From positions 3,880 through 67,879 of the forward strand of contig JAISKI010000046.1 in assembly GCA_031261265.1 (NCBI GenBank): a stretch of DNA of 64,000 nucleotides, in the 5' to 3' direction. Below the pieces are notes generated by a model that saw nothing but the letters and a program-made list of their open reading frames with translations, was not told the origin of the DNA and made no database searches. The position numbers were made by a program, and so were the translations under genes. This document shows positions 38,591 to 50,384 of the stretch, piece by piece. Origin of the DNA: Candidatus Peribacteria bacterium. GTDB taxonomy: Bacteria > Patescibacteria > JAEDAM01 > Absconditabacterales > Absconditicoccaceae. The stretch's first letter is position 1. Every line of letters begins with the position of its first letter.

Positions 38591-39217
38591 ATGACTTATA
38601 CTGTTGATGTCTATGATACAAAAGGAAAAGCAGTGTCCAAGGTGGAACTCAACACCGAACTTTTCTCTGACGAAAAAGTAAATAAAACACTCATCCAAGA
38701 GTTCTATTTGCTCCAGATGGCAAACGCTCGTACTCCTATTGCTTCTACTAAAACCAGAGGTGAAGTAGCTGGTTCTGGACGTAAACTCTACAAACAGAAA
38801 GGTACAGGAAGCGGTCGTGTGGGAGATAAAAATTCACCACTGCGTAGACATGGAGGAATCGCTTTCGGACCTAGAGGAGTAGAAAATTATTCCAAAACTA
38901 TGACTAAAAAAGCCAGAAGACTGGCTCTCAATGGGATCATTACCTTGAAAGCTCAGGAGAATGCTTTGGCTGGACTCGCTTTAACTTCTCTGGAACCAAA
39001 AACCAAGGAAGCAATAGCAATCTTATCTGCCTTAGATCTCTCTGGAAAGAAAACTCTCCTCGTGATGAAAGAAAAAAATGAAGGAATTGAAAAATCTTTC
39101 AGAAATATCCAGAAAGTAAAATACCTTCTCCTTGACTACCTCAATCCAAAAGATTTGCTTAATGCAGAAAAAGTAGTTTTCTTGGAAGATGCATTGAATG
39201 CTTTAAACGTTGCATAA
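38591..39217 (+). CDS. rplD: Ribosomal protein L4
   Basis: 208 residues. Hallmark loop STKTRGEVAGSGRKLYKQKG and RRHGGIAFGPRGVENY. Start at ATG 38591, 28 bases after L3. L23, L2 and the rest of the S10 operon do not follow; instead a strong terminator at 39235 ends the transcript. Confidence 0.95.
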   Translation: MTYTVDVYDTKGKAVSKVELNTELFSDEKVNKTLIQEFYLLQMANARTPIASTKTRGEVAGSGRKLYKQKGTGSGRVGDKNSPLRRHGGIAFGPRGVENYSKTMTKKARRLALNGIITLKAQENALAGLALTSLEPKTKEAIAILSALDLSGKKTLLVMKEKNEGIEKSFRNIQKVKYLLLDYLNPKDLLNAEKVVFLEDALNALNVA

Positions 39218-39234
39218 TAAGCCCTTACATAGGC

Positions 39235-39265
39235 AAAAAGCTCACTCCATGGAGTTGAGCTTTTT
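39235..39265 (+). terminator. Terminator after rplD
   Basis: AAAAAGCTCA(A)CTCC / GGAGTTGAGCTTTTT stem with one bulge and a T-run; the cleanest terminator in the window. Confidence 0.85.
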
Positions 39266-39271
39266 AAGTTC

Positions 39272-39299
39272 CGACTAGACATTATTCGACTAGACATTA
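39272..39299. repeat. 13-bp direct repeat
   Basis: CGACTAGACATTA occurs twice (39272-39284 and 39287-39299) between the rplD terminator and the prepilin genes; its use is unknown. Confidence 0.6.
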
Positions 39300-39356
39300 C
39301 GAGATACTTTCGTATATATACAAATATATTTATCCTCGTCTTCATCATCCCCACCC

Positions 39357-40001
39357 ATGCGTAAAGCCTTTACCCTCGTAGAAACCCTTATAGTCATCAT
39401 CGTCTTTGGTACGGGGATTTTAGCCGTGCTTTATGGGATGTCTCAAACTCTCAGTAATCAAGACAGAGCTAAAACACAGATTACTTCATCTTTTTTAGCC
39501 AGAGAGGGGATCGAACTTATGTATAATCTTCGTGATAGCAATTACCGCAGGAAACTCCCACGAAACTGTATCTTTCAGAAAAATAATGGCACAACAACCA
39601 TTACCCTAGACGGGAATGGGAAAGAGAAAAATAACCCTTTTTGCCTAAGCTATTTTACAGGGGATACCGTGCTAAAAATCACTATGGGAACAGACGGGAA
39701 TTACCTCTCCATCCAAACAGGAGAACTAAGCGAAGACTTTGAGACAAACTGGGAAAATTTTCAGCTTTTTTATGCTACGGGGACAGAAAATCCTGCCTTT
39801 TCTTACCGCTACACAGAATACAACGGACAACCACTTCGATATGCTAGATACCTCCTTGTAAAAAGCATTAATGAAAATGAATCACCACTCCCAGCAAACA
39901 AACTCTTGAAAATCGAATCTCACGTGCTGTTCAAAAAAGGAGCACTAACAGGAGATACCGTAATGGAAAGTTTTATCGGTAATTATGAGATAGGATGATA
40001 A
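39357..40001 (+). CDS. Type IV prepilin-like protein 1
   Basis: 214 residues with a type III signal: MRKAFTLVETLIVIIVFGTG, a processing site before FTLVE (A-F cleavage context) and a hydrophobic helix. The rest is the polar head. The last codon pair uses UGA as Gly then TAA, so the gene overlaps the next ATG (39995) by seven bases. Probably a minor pilin or PilV-like. Part of a three-gene operon. No pilus ATPase or platform gene lies nearby. Confidence 0.78.
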
Positions 40002-40684
40002 AAAAAGCGTTTACTCTCGTAGAAACGATGATCGTATTGGTAATTATTGGGATATTAGCTGTGGTATTGACACAGTCATATTTGACGATCAGCAAAATCG
40101 CCTTTACGATAGAACAAGAAAAAACTCTGAGCGAAGAAGCTCTGATGCTCACCCAAATGATCCAGTCCATCACCGAAGACGCTACCATCGATTATGACAA
40201 GTATAAGGGAACCCTAGCAAACACTAACGGATTCGTAGAAAAACTTTATCTTACAGGGGAATTACGATCAGGAACCAGTATTTTTCGAACGGGAAACTGT
40301 TTAGCACTGGAAGGAGGATTTGGAGAAGAAGGCTCTTATGGCGATCCCGCTGAAATTATCTGGAATAATTCATGATGTCAGCTTATCCTCTCTAGAGCTA
40401 ACGAAGAGACCCCGCTCATCGCAAGCAACGGAGATACTTTCAAAAGGGTTATCCCATCTAAAACGCTCTTTAGGATCATCCCCTTTGATAGCGAAGCCAA
40501 TTACTTCTCCAAAGATTTAGATGAGAAAGATACTCGTGTAAATGATATTGCAAAACCTGGATTTCGAATGTTCATTCATCTCTATTCTCCCTTTTATCAG
40601 CCCATCGGACAAAATCAGATAGATCAGCCTTTACAACTCTTTTTTAATCTCAATGCACCACTCCCAAATTCCCTTACGTTATAA
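39995..40684 (+). CDS. Type IV prepilin-like protein 2
   Basis: 229 residues. Prepilin signal MIKKAFTLVETMIVLVIIGI, with FTLVE at the cleavage site. UGA at 40373 (NNSGCQL) is Gly. It overlaps the first prepilin by seven bases and the third by 32, typical of translational coupling in minor-pilin operons. PilW-like by position (inference). Confidence 0.78.
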
Positions 40685-41492
40685 GGGGAATATCTCACTC
40701 TTGGTAATCTTTATCCTACTAGGATCAGCATTGATCGCACTTTTAGCGATGAGCCAAATAAAAAATCTGATGAGATACGGAGCAACTACTTCCAATTACT
40801 TTAAAGCCTACTATCTCGCCAAAGCTGGACTCGAACTAGCCATCACAGAAACCGCTATCCGTGACGCAGGATTCCAAATAGAGGTCAATTCATGAAGTGC
40901 AATCGTCAGCGGGAATATCTTTTTAGACCGAAAAGGGTTTGATCCATATTTTGAAGTAAGATCCACTGTTATGACCAAAAAATATTGTAAAGAATTACAA
41001 CCAAATGAAAGTATAGTTATTCCTTTATTTTTGGATAACAAAAATGCGTTATCACATAAAGATGCCCTCACATCCCCAGGAAAAGGGATTACTCCATTCA
41101 CAGAAGGAGAGGTAAAAAAAATAACAGCCACATTAACTCCCACAAACGACGCCTTTTTTGGAATTTTTGCGTATTCTGGAGAAGAGATGATCGGGATGAT
41201 CAGTAAAATAGGAAATAATTTCAATAGTCTACCAACAATCGATGAACGAACAGGGAGTATTTTTCCAACACCAACTCAAAATTATAGAAGATATTTAACC
41301 ATCCTAAATCATCATAAGAACACTCCCATCATGGGTTGTATCGAGTCATCATCACAACCTTTTGCTCTCGATACCACCACTATCGAGGTTTGGGCTCATT
41401 ATGGAAATACAGAAGTCGGACTCAATTCGACCTTTTCTGAACCTTTCCCAGACTTATTACAAGGACTCAGTGAGGTGAATTGAGTAGGATAA
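40653..41492 (+). CDS. PilX-like minor pilin or pilus assembly protein
   Basis: 279 residues. N-terminal hydrophobic helix (NISLLVIFILLGSALIALLA) after a short basic start without a FTLVE site, then AYYLAKAGLELAITE, a pattern seen in PilX-type proteins. UGA at 40893 and 41481 are Gly. It overlaps the previous gene. Ends 13 bases before the convergent aldo/keto reductase gene. Confidence 0.62.
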
Positions 41493-41505
41493 AATTCAGC
41501 TTTTT

Positions 41506-42291
41506 CTAATCCCATATCGGAGCCACAGGTGGATTGACATAACGATGATGTTTCGGCAAAGAAGCTATCACTGCCAAATCCTCCTCATCCAATAGCAACC
41601 CTTGAGAGGCAAAATTTTCCGCCAATCTCTCCTCACTACTCGCCTTGGGAATCACAATACTCCCCTGCTGTAAAAGCCATGCAATACATATTTGAGCCAC
41701 AGAAACCGAATGCTTCTCAGCGATAGGAAACAGCCTCTTGTCTTTCAAAAGATGCCCATGACCAAGCGGAGAATACGCGGTAATCAAAATCCCATTCGCC
41801 TCAGCAAATGCTTTCACTTTCTCCTGACCAAGCTCCAAATGATATTCAATCTGATTAGTAAAAATCTTTCCTCCCGTATATTGCACCGCATGTTCCATAT
41901 CAGCTACCCTAAAATTAGATACCCCAAAATGGTTGATTTTCCCTGCATTCTGAAGCTGTATCATTGCATCAAAACATTTTTCATGCTCTGCAAGATTCGT
42001 TGGTCGGTGAAGCAAAAGGAGATCCACATACTCCGTCTGCAATTTTTCTAAACTCTCTTCAAAAGACTCTGCAAGCCTACCGTAATTATCAATCCAAATC
42101 TTCGTAGTAAGCCAAAATGCTTCTCTTTTCTTTCAACTAGCTTTCCAAGCCTTCCCCACTTCTGCTTCATTACCATAAATTTGTGCCGTATCAATATGAG
42201 CATATCAGAGAGAAAAAGCTGATTGAATTACCTGAATACACTCCTCCCCCGTAAGATCTAGAGTCCCCAGTCAAAGTCTTGGAATTTCCAT
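41506..42291 (-). CDS. Aldo/keto reductase
   Basis: 261 residues. The catalytic tetrad is visible: Asp in HIDTAQIYGNEAEVG (D, with Y nearby in the same block), Lys in TTKIW and His in LLLLHRP. The N-terminus MEIPRLGLGTLDLTGEE has a UGA Gly. Further UGA codons in SLGYAH and ASGKKREA are glycine. The C-terminal NADPH-binding part carries IPKASSEERLAENF. Such enzymes reduce carbonyls with NADPH; the substrate cannot be told. The end is near the prepilin operon, convergent. Confidence 0.88.
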
Positions 42292-42361
42292 AGGATACTA
42301 TATATATATGGATAAAAATTATTAACATTTTCAACCCACACCGTAAAAAACATAAATTGCG

Positions 42362-42412
42362 GTTCCCCCTGAGAAAGGGGAGGGAGGAGCAAAGCGACGG
42401 AAGGGGGTTTTC
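42362..42412. repeat. Palindromic element A, intergenic copy
   Basis: TTCCCCCTGAGAAAGGGG, then GGAGGAGCAAAGCGACGG and AAGGGGGTTT; same family as the four copies inside sbcC. It lies between the reductase and the 42434 gene. Confidence 0.7.
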
Positions 42413-42433
42413 TGCACAAAGAGAAAACAATAA

Positions 42434-43510
42434 CTACAAACTATCAATCGTAAACAAATGAATCAACAACTGATTATAAAACGCCTTCTGACTAGCACTC
42501 AGCTTTCCACTATTGATGCTTTTACGGAAAGAAGCGATGAAAAGCGTTTTATAGGCCTTTGCATTAGTAGCATATTTTTTCAAAATCTTATCCAAAATTT
42601 GAGACTGAAGCTCTACCCTTTGCAAATCTTTGGTGGTCAACTGATACTCAGGCTGATAAGGAGAAACATTTTCAGGAAGTGTTCAACCAAGGTTGAGGTA
42701 AGCTTCTTTGTCCACTACCACAAAAGCATCGGTAATAATCCTCCTGCTCCCTCTATCCAAAACATTTCCATCATACACCATTCCTAAGCTCGCTCCAGCA
42801 TCGAGAAATAAAGCATTATAGCAACCAAACTGAGCTTTGAGATAAGGTGCCATATCCCACACACTGGAAGATCCCACTACTCCCATATATACCGTTTTTC
42901 CATCTTCAGTAGAACAAATAAAATTTCTATTCCCTTTTCCCGTCAATTTACTATCAATATATTCCTTTGAACTCGCCGTCACATCGTTTCCTTCGATGAG
43001 CAATACAGGGAAATTGGAGATTCCAAAATACAAATCATTAATTCTATCTGCATTAATATTGCTAGTGAGACCAATATCCCAGGTACTGATTTTATTTTGC
43101 ACAAAAAGCGGGGTTCCATTTTTCTCAAACCCAAAGATTCCACGAATACTGGTATCTGGTCGATAAGTACTATTACTTGCTCCATCTCCTTTAAATACCC
43201 TTTCATAAATCGAATACGTAGTGGCACAATTGGAATAATCCTTGGGACAGAAAAAAGCAGCATTGATTGCACTGGTTCCTCATACTTTTTTAGTCAAATC
43301 CTCTAAGGTTTCTCCACCTTCTTTCGCTACAGAAGCCACCACAAAATGCTCTCCATCTAGCACTACCTTAATCACTCTAATAGGCTTTCCACCACGCTCT
43401 TCGATCAAGACCTCTTGATAAGCAGTAGTAAAATTACCATACACCAAACCCACTACCAAAAGAAAAGAAAAAAGAAAAAGCTGAAAAGAACGACGAGAAG
43501 ATAATTTCAT
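42434..43510 (-). CDS. Secreted phosphodiester glycosidase-like protein (NAGPA/DUF2233)
   Basis: 358 residues. N-terminal signal/anchor (SFQLFLFSFLLVVGLVYG). The NAGPA-type domain shows GGTSAINAAFFC, NFPVLLIEGN, STEDGKTVYMGVVGSSSVWD and LFLDAGASLGMVYDG, matching the phosphodiester glycosidase family that removes GlcNAc-phosphate-type groups from exopolysaccharides. UGA codons at 43280 (KVGGTSAIN) and 42680 (LNLGTLPENV) are Gly. The C-terminal helical part ends in SASQKAFYNQLLIHLFTI. Its substrate is unknown. Confidence 0.72.
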
Positions 43511-43516
43511 GAGCAC

Positions 43517-43649
43517 AATAATAAAAAGGTAAAAGCATAAAGGAAGTATGGGGTTTCAGCTAATAAAATCAAGACGTTTTTCGCTTGCAATCTCCGAGCA
43601 ATCTCGTAGAAAAGAAGGTGATGGAATGTCTTTTACTTCCCCCTTTTAG
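43517..43649. other. Divergent intergenic region
   Basis: Between the glycosidase and atpD starts. It holds TTGCAATCTCCGAGCAATC-like sequence, but I cannot place a firm promoter for either gene. Confidence 0.3.
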
Positions 43650-45044
<1,395 letters not shown>

Positions 45045-45057
45045 TCTCCCTCTGTGA

Positions 45058-46035
45058 CTATATTTTTTGTCCTTTTATAATATTGATAATATTTTCGCGA
45101 TATTCTAGGTAAAGTTCGTTTGTAGGGTCTAATTCTAGAAGGTTATTCATATCATCTAGAGCATTTTTAAAATCTTCTAGTCAAAGATGGGCAGAAAATA
45201 ATCCTATGTAGGAGTCTTTTTTTTCTGTTCTTCCTGATGCTAATGTTATGGCTTTGGTATAATCTTTGATGGCATATTCATAATTTTCTAGTAGTTCATA
45301 AGCCCTTCCACGCCAATGATAAGATACATACGGATCTGTCCCTGAATTTAGGGTAATTGATTTACTAAAATCTTGAATAGCTTTATTGAGTAAGGTTGCA
45401 TCATTATCCTCTTCTCCTTTTATTAGGTAGGATATCCCACGCATTTCATATTCAATAGAATCGTTGGCATCTAATTTCGTTATTGCTGAGATGTTGCGAA
45501 TATATGCTTCATGTTCTCATAACTCCTCGTACAAAACTCAGCGTAGCATATATAACATAATCTTGGGGGTATACTCGATGGCATGATTAATATCGTATAA
45601 AGCCTTTTCATTTTCTTCTAATGAATAATATAGTAATCATCTTGCTGTATATCCTGTACTAGTTGGATTTAAAGAGATTGCTTTGCTAAAATCTTGAATA
45701 GCGTTCTCGTATTCCCTTTGTTTATGATAAAAAAATCAACGATCTAAGTATGCATTGTACAATTTATCTCCTGTAGCATTTGCTATTAAAGAGGTATAGT
45801 CTTGTAAAGCTTTTTCTTCATTTTCCTGTTCCATTTGTTCAAGGGGAATACTTTGTTTAATTTTTTCTTCAATCTCTATTTGCTCAATATTGGTTTTTAG
45901 CTCTATTGCTCAGGGATTATTCTCTATTTGTGGGATATTGGATTGTGGGGTATTTGCTTTTTTGTACTTGTAAAAGGATATCCCTCCTATTATGAGAACT
46001 ATGCATATGGATGTGATGATAATATTCTTTTTCAT
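45058..46035 (-). CDS. Membrane-anchored TPR protein
   Basis: 325 residues. One N-terminal helix (NIIITSICIVLIIGGISFYK), an acidic linker, then about six to seven TPR units (for example LYNAYLDRGFFYHKQREYEN and AIQDFSKAISLNP; YVSYHWRGRAYELLENYEYA). TPR arrays bind proteins. The final UGA-coded segment HLGLEDFKNALDDMNNLL is part of another TPR. Promoter at 46076-46103, with a perfect 7-bp palindrome over its -10. Stop TAG. It runs convergent to atpD. Confidence 0.82.
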
Positions 46036-46063
46036 TTTTGTTTGTAGTACTAACTAAAAAACT

Positions 46064-46103
46064 TATACTATTAGTAGTATAGTGAAAAGTGGGAAAATTG
46101 CAA
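46064..46103 (-). promoter_or_regulatory. Promoter and operator-like palindrome of the TPR gene
   Basis: Minus strand: -35 TTGCAA (46103-46098), 16-bp spacer, -10 TATACT (46081-46076). TATACTA TTAG TAGTATA (46064-46081) is a perfect palindrome over the -10, a possible repressor site. Confidence 0.6.
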
Positions 46104-46128
46104 AAAATCTATAACCTTTATCTCCCCC

Positions 46129-46156
46129 TTGAAAAACCTGTCAGCTTTTTTATACT
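46129..46156 (+). promoter_or_regulatory. Promoter for ftsX
   Basis: -35 TTGAAA (46129-46134), 16-bp spacer, -10 TATACT (46151-46156), 34 bases before the ATG. Confidence 0.65.
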
Positions 46157-46189
46157 CGTTGTGTTCTCTTTACTTTCTATTTCCCTCTT

Positions 46190-47137
46190 ATGGCTACATC
46201 TGCTAGTACTTCCAAGCTTTTTCGAGATGATGTGAAGGCGATTTTTCGTTCCTACAAAGGGCAAATGATTTGGATCGCAATCCTAAGTGGATTTCTGATT
46301 TTTCTGCTCAATATTTTAATTGGAGTCTCCTTTTATGGAAATGCTTTCAATGACTCTCTCAGAGACAAACTGGGAATGTATTTCTACATTAAAGACTCTC
46401 CTGAACAAGAAACGCAGATTTATAAACAGGTCATGAATCTGAAAGAAAAACTTCAGGCAGAGGGACTGAAAGTGGATTTCTCGACCAAGGAAGATGCTCT
46501 CGCCTTTCTTCAGAAAAGGTTGCCAGATTTGACAGGAAGTTTTGAAAGATTCTGAATGAAAAATCCTTTGCCTGCGACCCTTTACGTCACGTTTCATGAT
46601 CAGTCTCAGTATGAAGTATTGCAGAGAGTTATGAACGAAAATAAAGAGATTATTCTCAATGTACAGGATCTTTCTCAGGTAAGAAATTTAGAACAACAGG
46701 AAAATAGGGTCGTGAATATCATCAAACTTTCCAATTTTGTGCAGATCTTATGTTGGACGCTCGTGGTGGTACTTGCCGCGGTGATTCTGTCTTTTGCAGT
46801 CTTTTTTCTCAGAGGGATCTTCACCACCTTTCACAATGATATTCAAGTGAAGAAATTGCTCGGTGCTAAAAAAGAGCAGATTATTCAGCCTTTTCTGGCG
46901 AGTATTTTTTATGCGGTAATAGGGGGATTTATTATTTCTCTGGTATTAGTGATCTCGAGTTTGTATGTCTTTGATTATTATATGTTGCAAGTGTTTAGTT
47001 TTGCGTTGATGCCTGCTTTGCTTTCTCAATGGTCCACCGTGATCGTGGTGATCCTTGGGGAGGTAGCAATTATTATGATTCCTCTCTGGGCTATTTCTTA
47101 TCGTTTCATTATCACCTTGCATAAAAAGCTGAAGTAG
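46190..47137 (+). CDS. ftsX: Cell division protein FtsX
   Basis: 315 residues. FtsX is the membrane part of the FtsEX ABC complex that controls peptidoglycan hydrolases at the septum. N-terminal helix (MIWIAILSGFLIFLLNILIG), extracellular domain with FYIKDSPEQETQIYKQVMN, then FERFGMKNPLPATLYV, the conserved NPLP motif with a UGA Gly in front. Three C-terminal helices follow with the FtsX box (KKLLGAKKEQIIQPFL). ftsE, its usual upstream partner, is not adjacent. Confidence 0.88.
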
Positions 47138-47205
47138 GTTTGTCTACAAAAATAAAGAATATTTTTTTCTTTAGCGTGATATTATTCTTATGTTTGTTCT
47201 TATTT

Positions 47206-48291
47206 CTATCTTGTCTCGTAATTTTTTCTGATATAGGTGGAAGGAAAGGTTTCTGTTTTGACGAGTTCTTGAGTTTTTTCGGTTGGTAGTCCTGAAAAGG
47301 GGAGAGAAGGCAGAAGTTTTTCGTTTTCTGATTTTTCCGCTCGGATAGTTCTTTCGAGAGTAATATTTAAGGCATTGATGGGATGTTTGGTGATCTCTAC
47401 TCGCTGATCATTGTGAGGGCTGACTGCCACAAGTTGAGTACTACCTTCTCCCCATTTGACCTTGAAATAAATATCTTCGGTGCCTGCATTTTTTATTTCG
47501 AATTGTTTGCTCATTTCATAAATGGCTGCGTCATCTCCTCCGATCTCTTCTCCGTAATATTGGACAAACCATTCGTTGTGAGGGTGTCTTTTCACGATTT
47601 CGATATCGGGATGAATCAAGGTAGTTCTGAATACTTGAGCCGTCATTCCGCAGACTCCGCCATAAAAGAGGTAATCTTTTCCGCCTCTGCCTGTGCAATA
47701 GCCTTTGACCTTTGCTAGCTCTCTATTAGCATTAAAACTCTCTCCAGGCTTTAAAAGGTAATTGTCGATACGCTGGAGAGCTAGAGAATAATTCTGAGTA
47801 TTACAGCGAGATAAACGAGAAATATCCTTTTCACTAACGTAAAACGTAAGCTGATCTATTCGATAGTGAGCCAATTCTTTTTTGGTAAAACTGATTTCTT
47901 TTCCTGCTTTTGCTAAGGTTGCTAGCTCTTGTTGAGAGGCGAGACTTCCATCTAAGATTCCAGAGATCTCTGTCGCAAAGCGGGGGCTACTCCCATAATA
48001 GCAGTAGATGGTTTCAAAGGGATGATAGATTTCGCTTCGTCCGATGATTTCTGGTCGGAGGAGGTCTACGACCTCTTTTGTCTCTAGCTTTGGGAGATTC
48101 CCTTGTAGGACACAGCTTGCATCGATTCAGTAGGTGTCTCCTTCTTGGTGGAATCCACATTGAGAAAAAAGGGGAGAAAATATTGAGTCTTCTTGGGGCT
48201 GTTCTCTAAGATTTGAGGCGAATAAAAAGATACTCCCTCAGAGAAGAAAAATGCTAATCGTGAGTATTGTTAGGGATCGTCGAGATTTCAT
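47206..48291 (-). CDS. VanW-like secreted protein
   Basis: 361 residues. N-terminal membrane segment with UGA Gly (ILTISIFLLGSIFLFAS). The C-terminal VanW-like domain shows LLKPGESFNANRELAKVKGY, GGVCGMTAQVFRTTL and a HPHNEWFVQYYGEEIGGDDA block. VanW domains occur with surface and peptidoglycan proteins; their biochemical role is unclear. A UGA in DTYGIDASC is Gly. A Cys-containing linker precedes the domain. Confidence 0.78.
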
Positions 48292-48332
48292 GGTGGTATG
48301 ATAGGGTTTTCTTTAGGGGAATCAAGAGAGGA

Positions 48333-50318
48333 TTAAGATGTGTTATTACTGTTAAAACTTTTTTGATTTAATAACCAATTTACATCTGGAGTTTTTCATT
48401 GTCATCCAAACATTTTTCGATAAGCATCTCTTATTCCATCATTTTTTAGGAATTTCGTTCGTTTTTTATTTAAGTCTTTATCATTTTCCACTGTCTTCCA
48501 AGCATCTATAAGCATTGTAGCTTCCTTAATAGGGGGATTGATTTGACTTATTGTATCCATCCAAATAGTAGCTTTTTCTCTCCATTTAGGTACGCCAAGT
48601 CCAATCTTATATTTTGCTCCAAGCTCTATGGTTTTTTTAACAAAACTATCTCGTTTGTTACTATTGCTTTTAGCATCATCTATAGCTGTATTTAATAATT
48701 TGTATTGTCCTTCTCAAGGTTCATTAGTTTTTATACCGAAGAATTCATTCATATTCTCTCTGTTTGTTTCCTCCAGTCTAGTAAGTATTCCATTGTTTTC
48801 TAGTCTATTTATCAGGCTTGTATTACCACCGTCACCCATCACATTACCATAACTAATACCTCCACCATTTGATCCTATGGGAATAATTGGGATATTTTTT
48901 GCAAAATCTCCCACAGCTTCGGTAGTTGCTTTCACTTTGTCATCTAATCGTTTAATTCCTGTTTTGGAGCTGACTGCTAACTTGATAATAAATGCCATTA
49001 AAAAGAGCGTGACGAGTGTTACTATAAACTCTCCAAAATTTTTACTCATATTTTTAAAGGTCATATTCACGGTTTGTGTGTCCATAGTTGTAGTGTAACT
49101 TGTTGTTTTTCAGTCGTTATTACTTGTTACTTTGTCTTTAATACTTGTGATGGTAGTACCTGGAAGAATTTCTAGAGTACTGTCTCATCATTTGAAAGCT
49201 CCTTTCATTAATATGCTTAATATCAATGCTCAAGAAATAGCTAAGGTAATAATAGCAGGTTTGAATGCTAGTCCGAGGAAACTTTGTAGGGAAAAATTGT
49301 CTTTGAGCATTCCAATTACTTTATCGATTCACGCGACTTTTTCTTTCCCTACCTTTTCAAGACAAAAGAGGAGGAGGATTAGTGGTGAGAGGATGATAAA
49401 TCCTCGGAGCAAAAATATTCTAATTAAAGCTATAATAGCGAGTGCAATCATTGCGAGAGAATACACTAATATCCCCCCTCAGTCTAAAATTATTCTAATG
49501 ATTACTGCCATGGAATCTTGGGTAAAATCTATTGCAGGTATTGGTTCAACGCTGTCGAGAATACTTGTCCCCATAAACACTAGAGGTCCTACTAAATTTT
49601 CTGCATTTGGCATTATCATATCTATCATCTCTTTATTACTAACTGAGGTATTGATAGGGACCCAGTCCATTTTTACCATTTCTATAGGGGCGTTTTCATT
49701 AGCTTTGTCATTGTTAGGAAATCCTGTTATAACTAATTTCTTTGTATAGTTTTTATCTGTGGTGTCTTTCTTCCATGCAATGAGGCTATTTTCAATAGCA
49801 TTTTCTATTTTAGGGTCGCCAGCAAGTACTTGAGAAGGGATAGCTCCTATTGCTGAAGTAGCAATAGTTGAAACATCCAAAATAGCTGCGATAATAAACC
49901 AACTGGATTGAATTGCAATTCCTGCGACCAGAATTTTTACTACAATATTTTTTAGGACTCCTGTAGCTTCTTCCTTACCAAACATCATCCTAAAGATATA
50001 AAAGACAAAAAGAAATCAGAGGATAAAATTACTGATGTTTTTTACTACATTTCGGCAAAGCCAAAGATAACTATCAAATCCTATCGCTTCTCCATAGACT
50101 CGGGTATTGGTTAGAAACATTCCTGCGATTTTTGCTGGGATAAACCGTGCCCAAGAGAGAATCCCAACGGCATAATAGACAATATGAGTTCGTGTCTTTA
50201 TCTCTGATCCTGCTGTGGTGATAGTATCTCCCGCAGCAAAGCTAAAGTTACAACCAAAACCTACTATGACTAGTATAGCTATTATGATACATGTTTTGAT
50301 GGTAGTTTGTTTGTGCAT
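48333..50318 (-). CDS. VirB6/TrbL-like membrane protein 1
   Basis: 661 residues in one frame with several UGA Gly codons. Signal peptide (CIIIAILVIVGFGCNFSFAA), then multiple helices, a polar loop of about 130 residues, further helices (ALAIIALIRIFLLRGFIILS) and a soluble C-terminus with NIPIIPIGSNGGGISYG. The layout (signal, helix, VLxP-type loop, helices, long cytoplasmic tail) fits the polytopic channel subunit VirB6/TrbL of type IV secretion. A paralogue lies just upstream (50385). Assignment is by topology and context. Confidence 0.6.
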
Positions 50319-50384
50319 TAAATTATGATGTATGATGACATAAAACTATAAGCCTTTCTTAAATCTTTTCTATTATTCAGCTGT

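Noticed and set aside
42191..42430. Minus-strand frame around the element A copy as a gene
   Set aside because: It is an antisense overlap of the reductase N-terminus plus the repeat; composition and product look unlike a protein.
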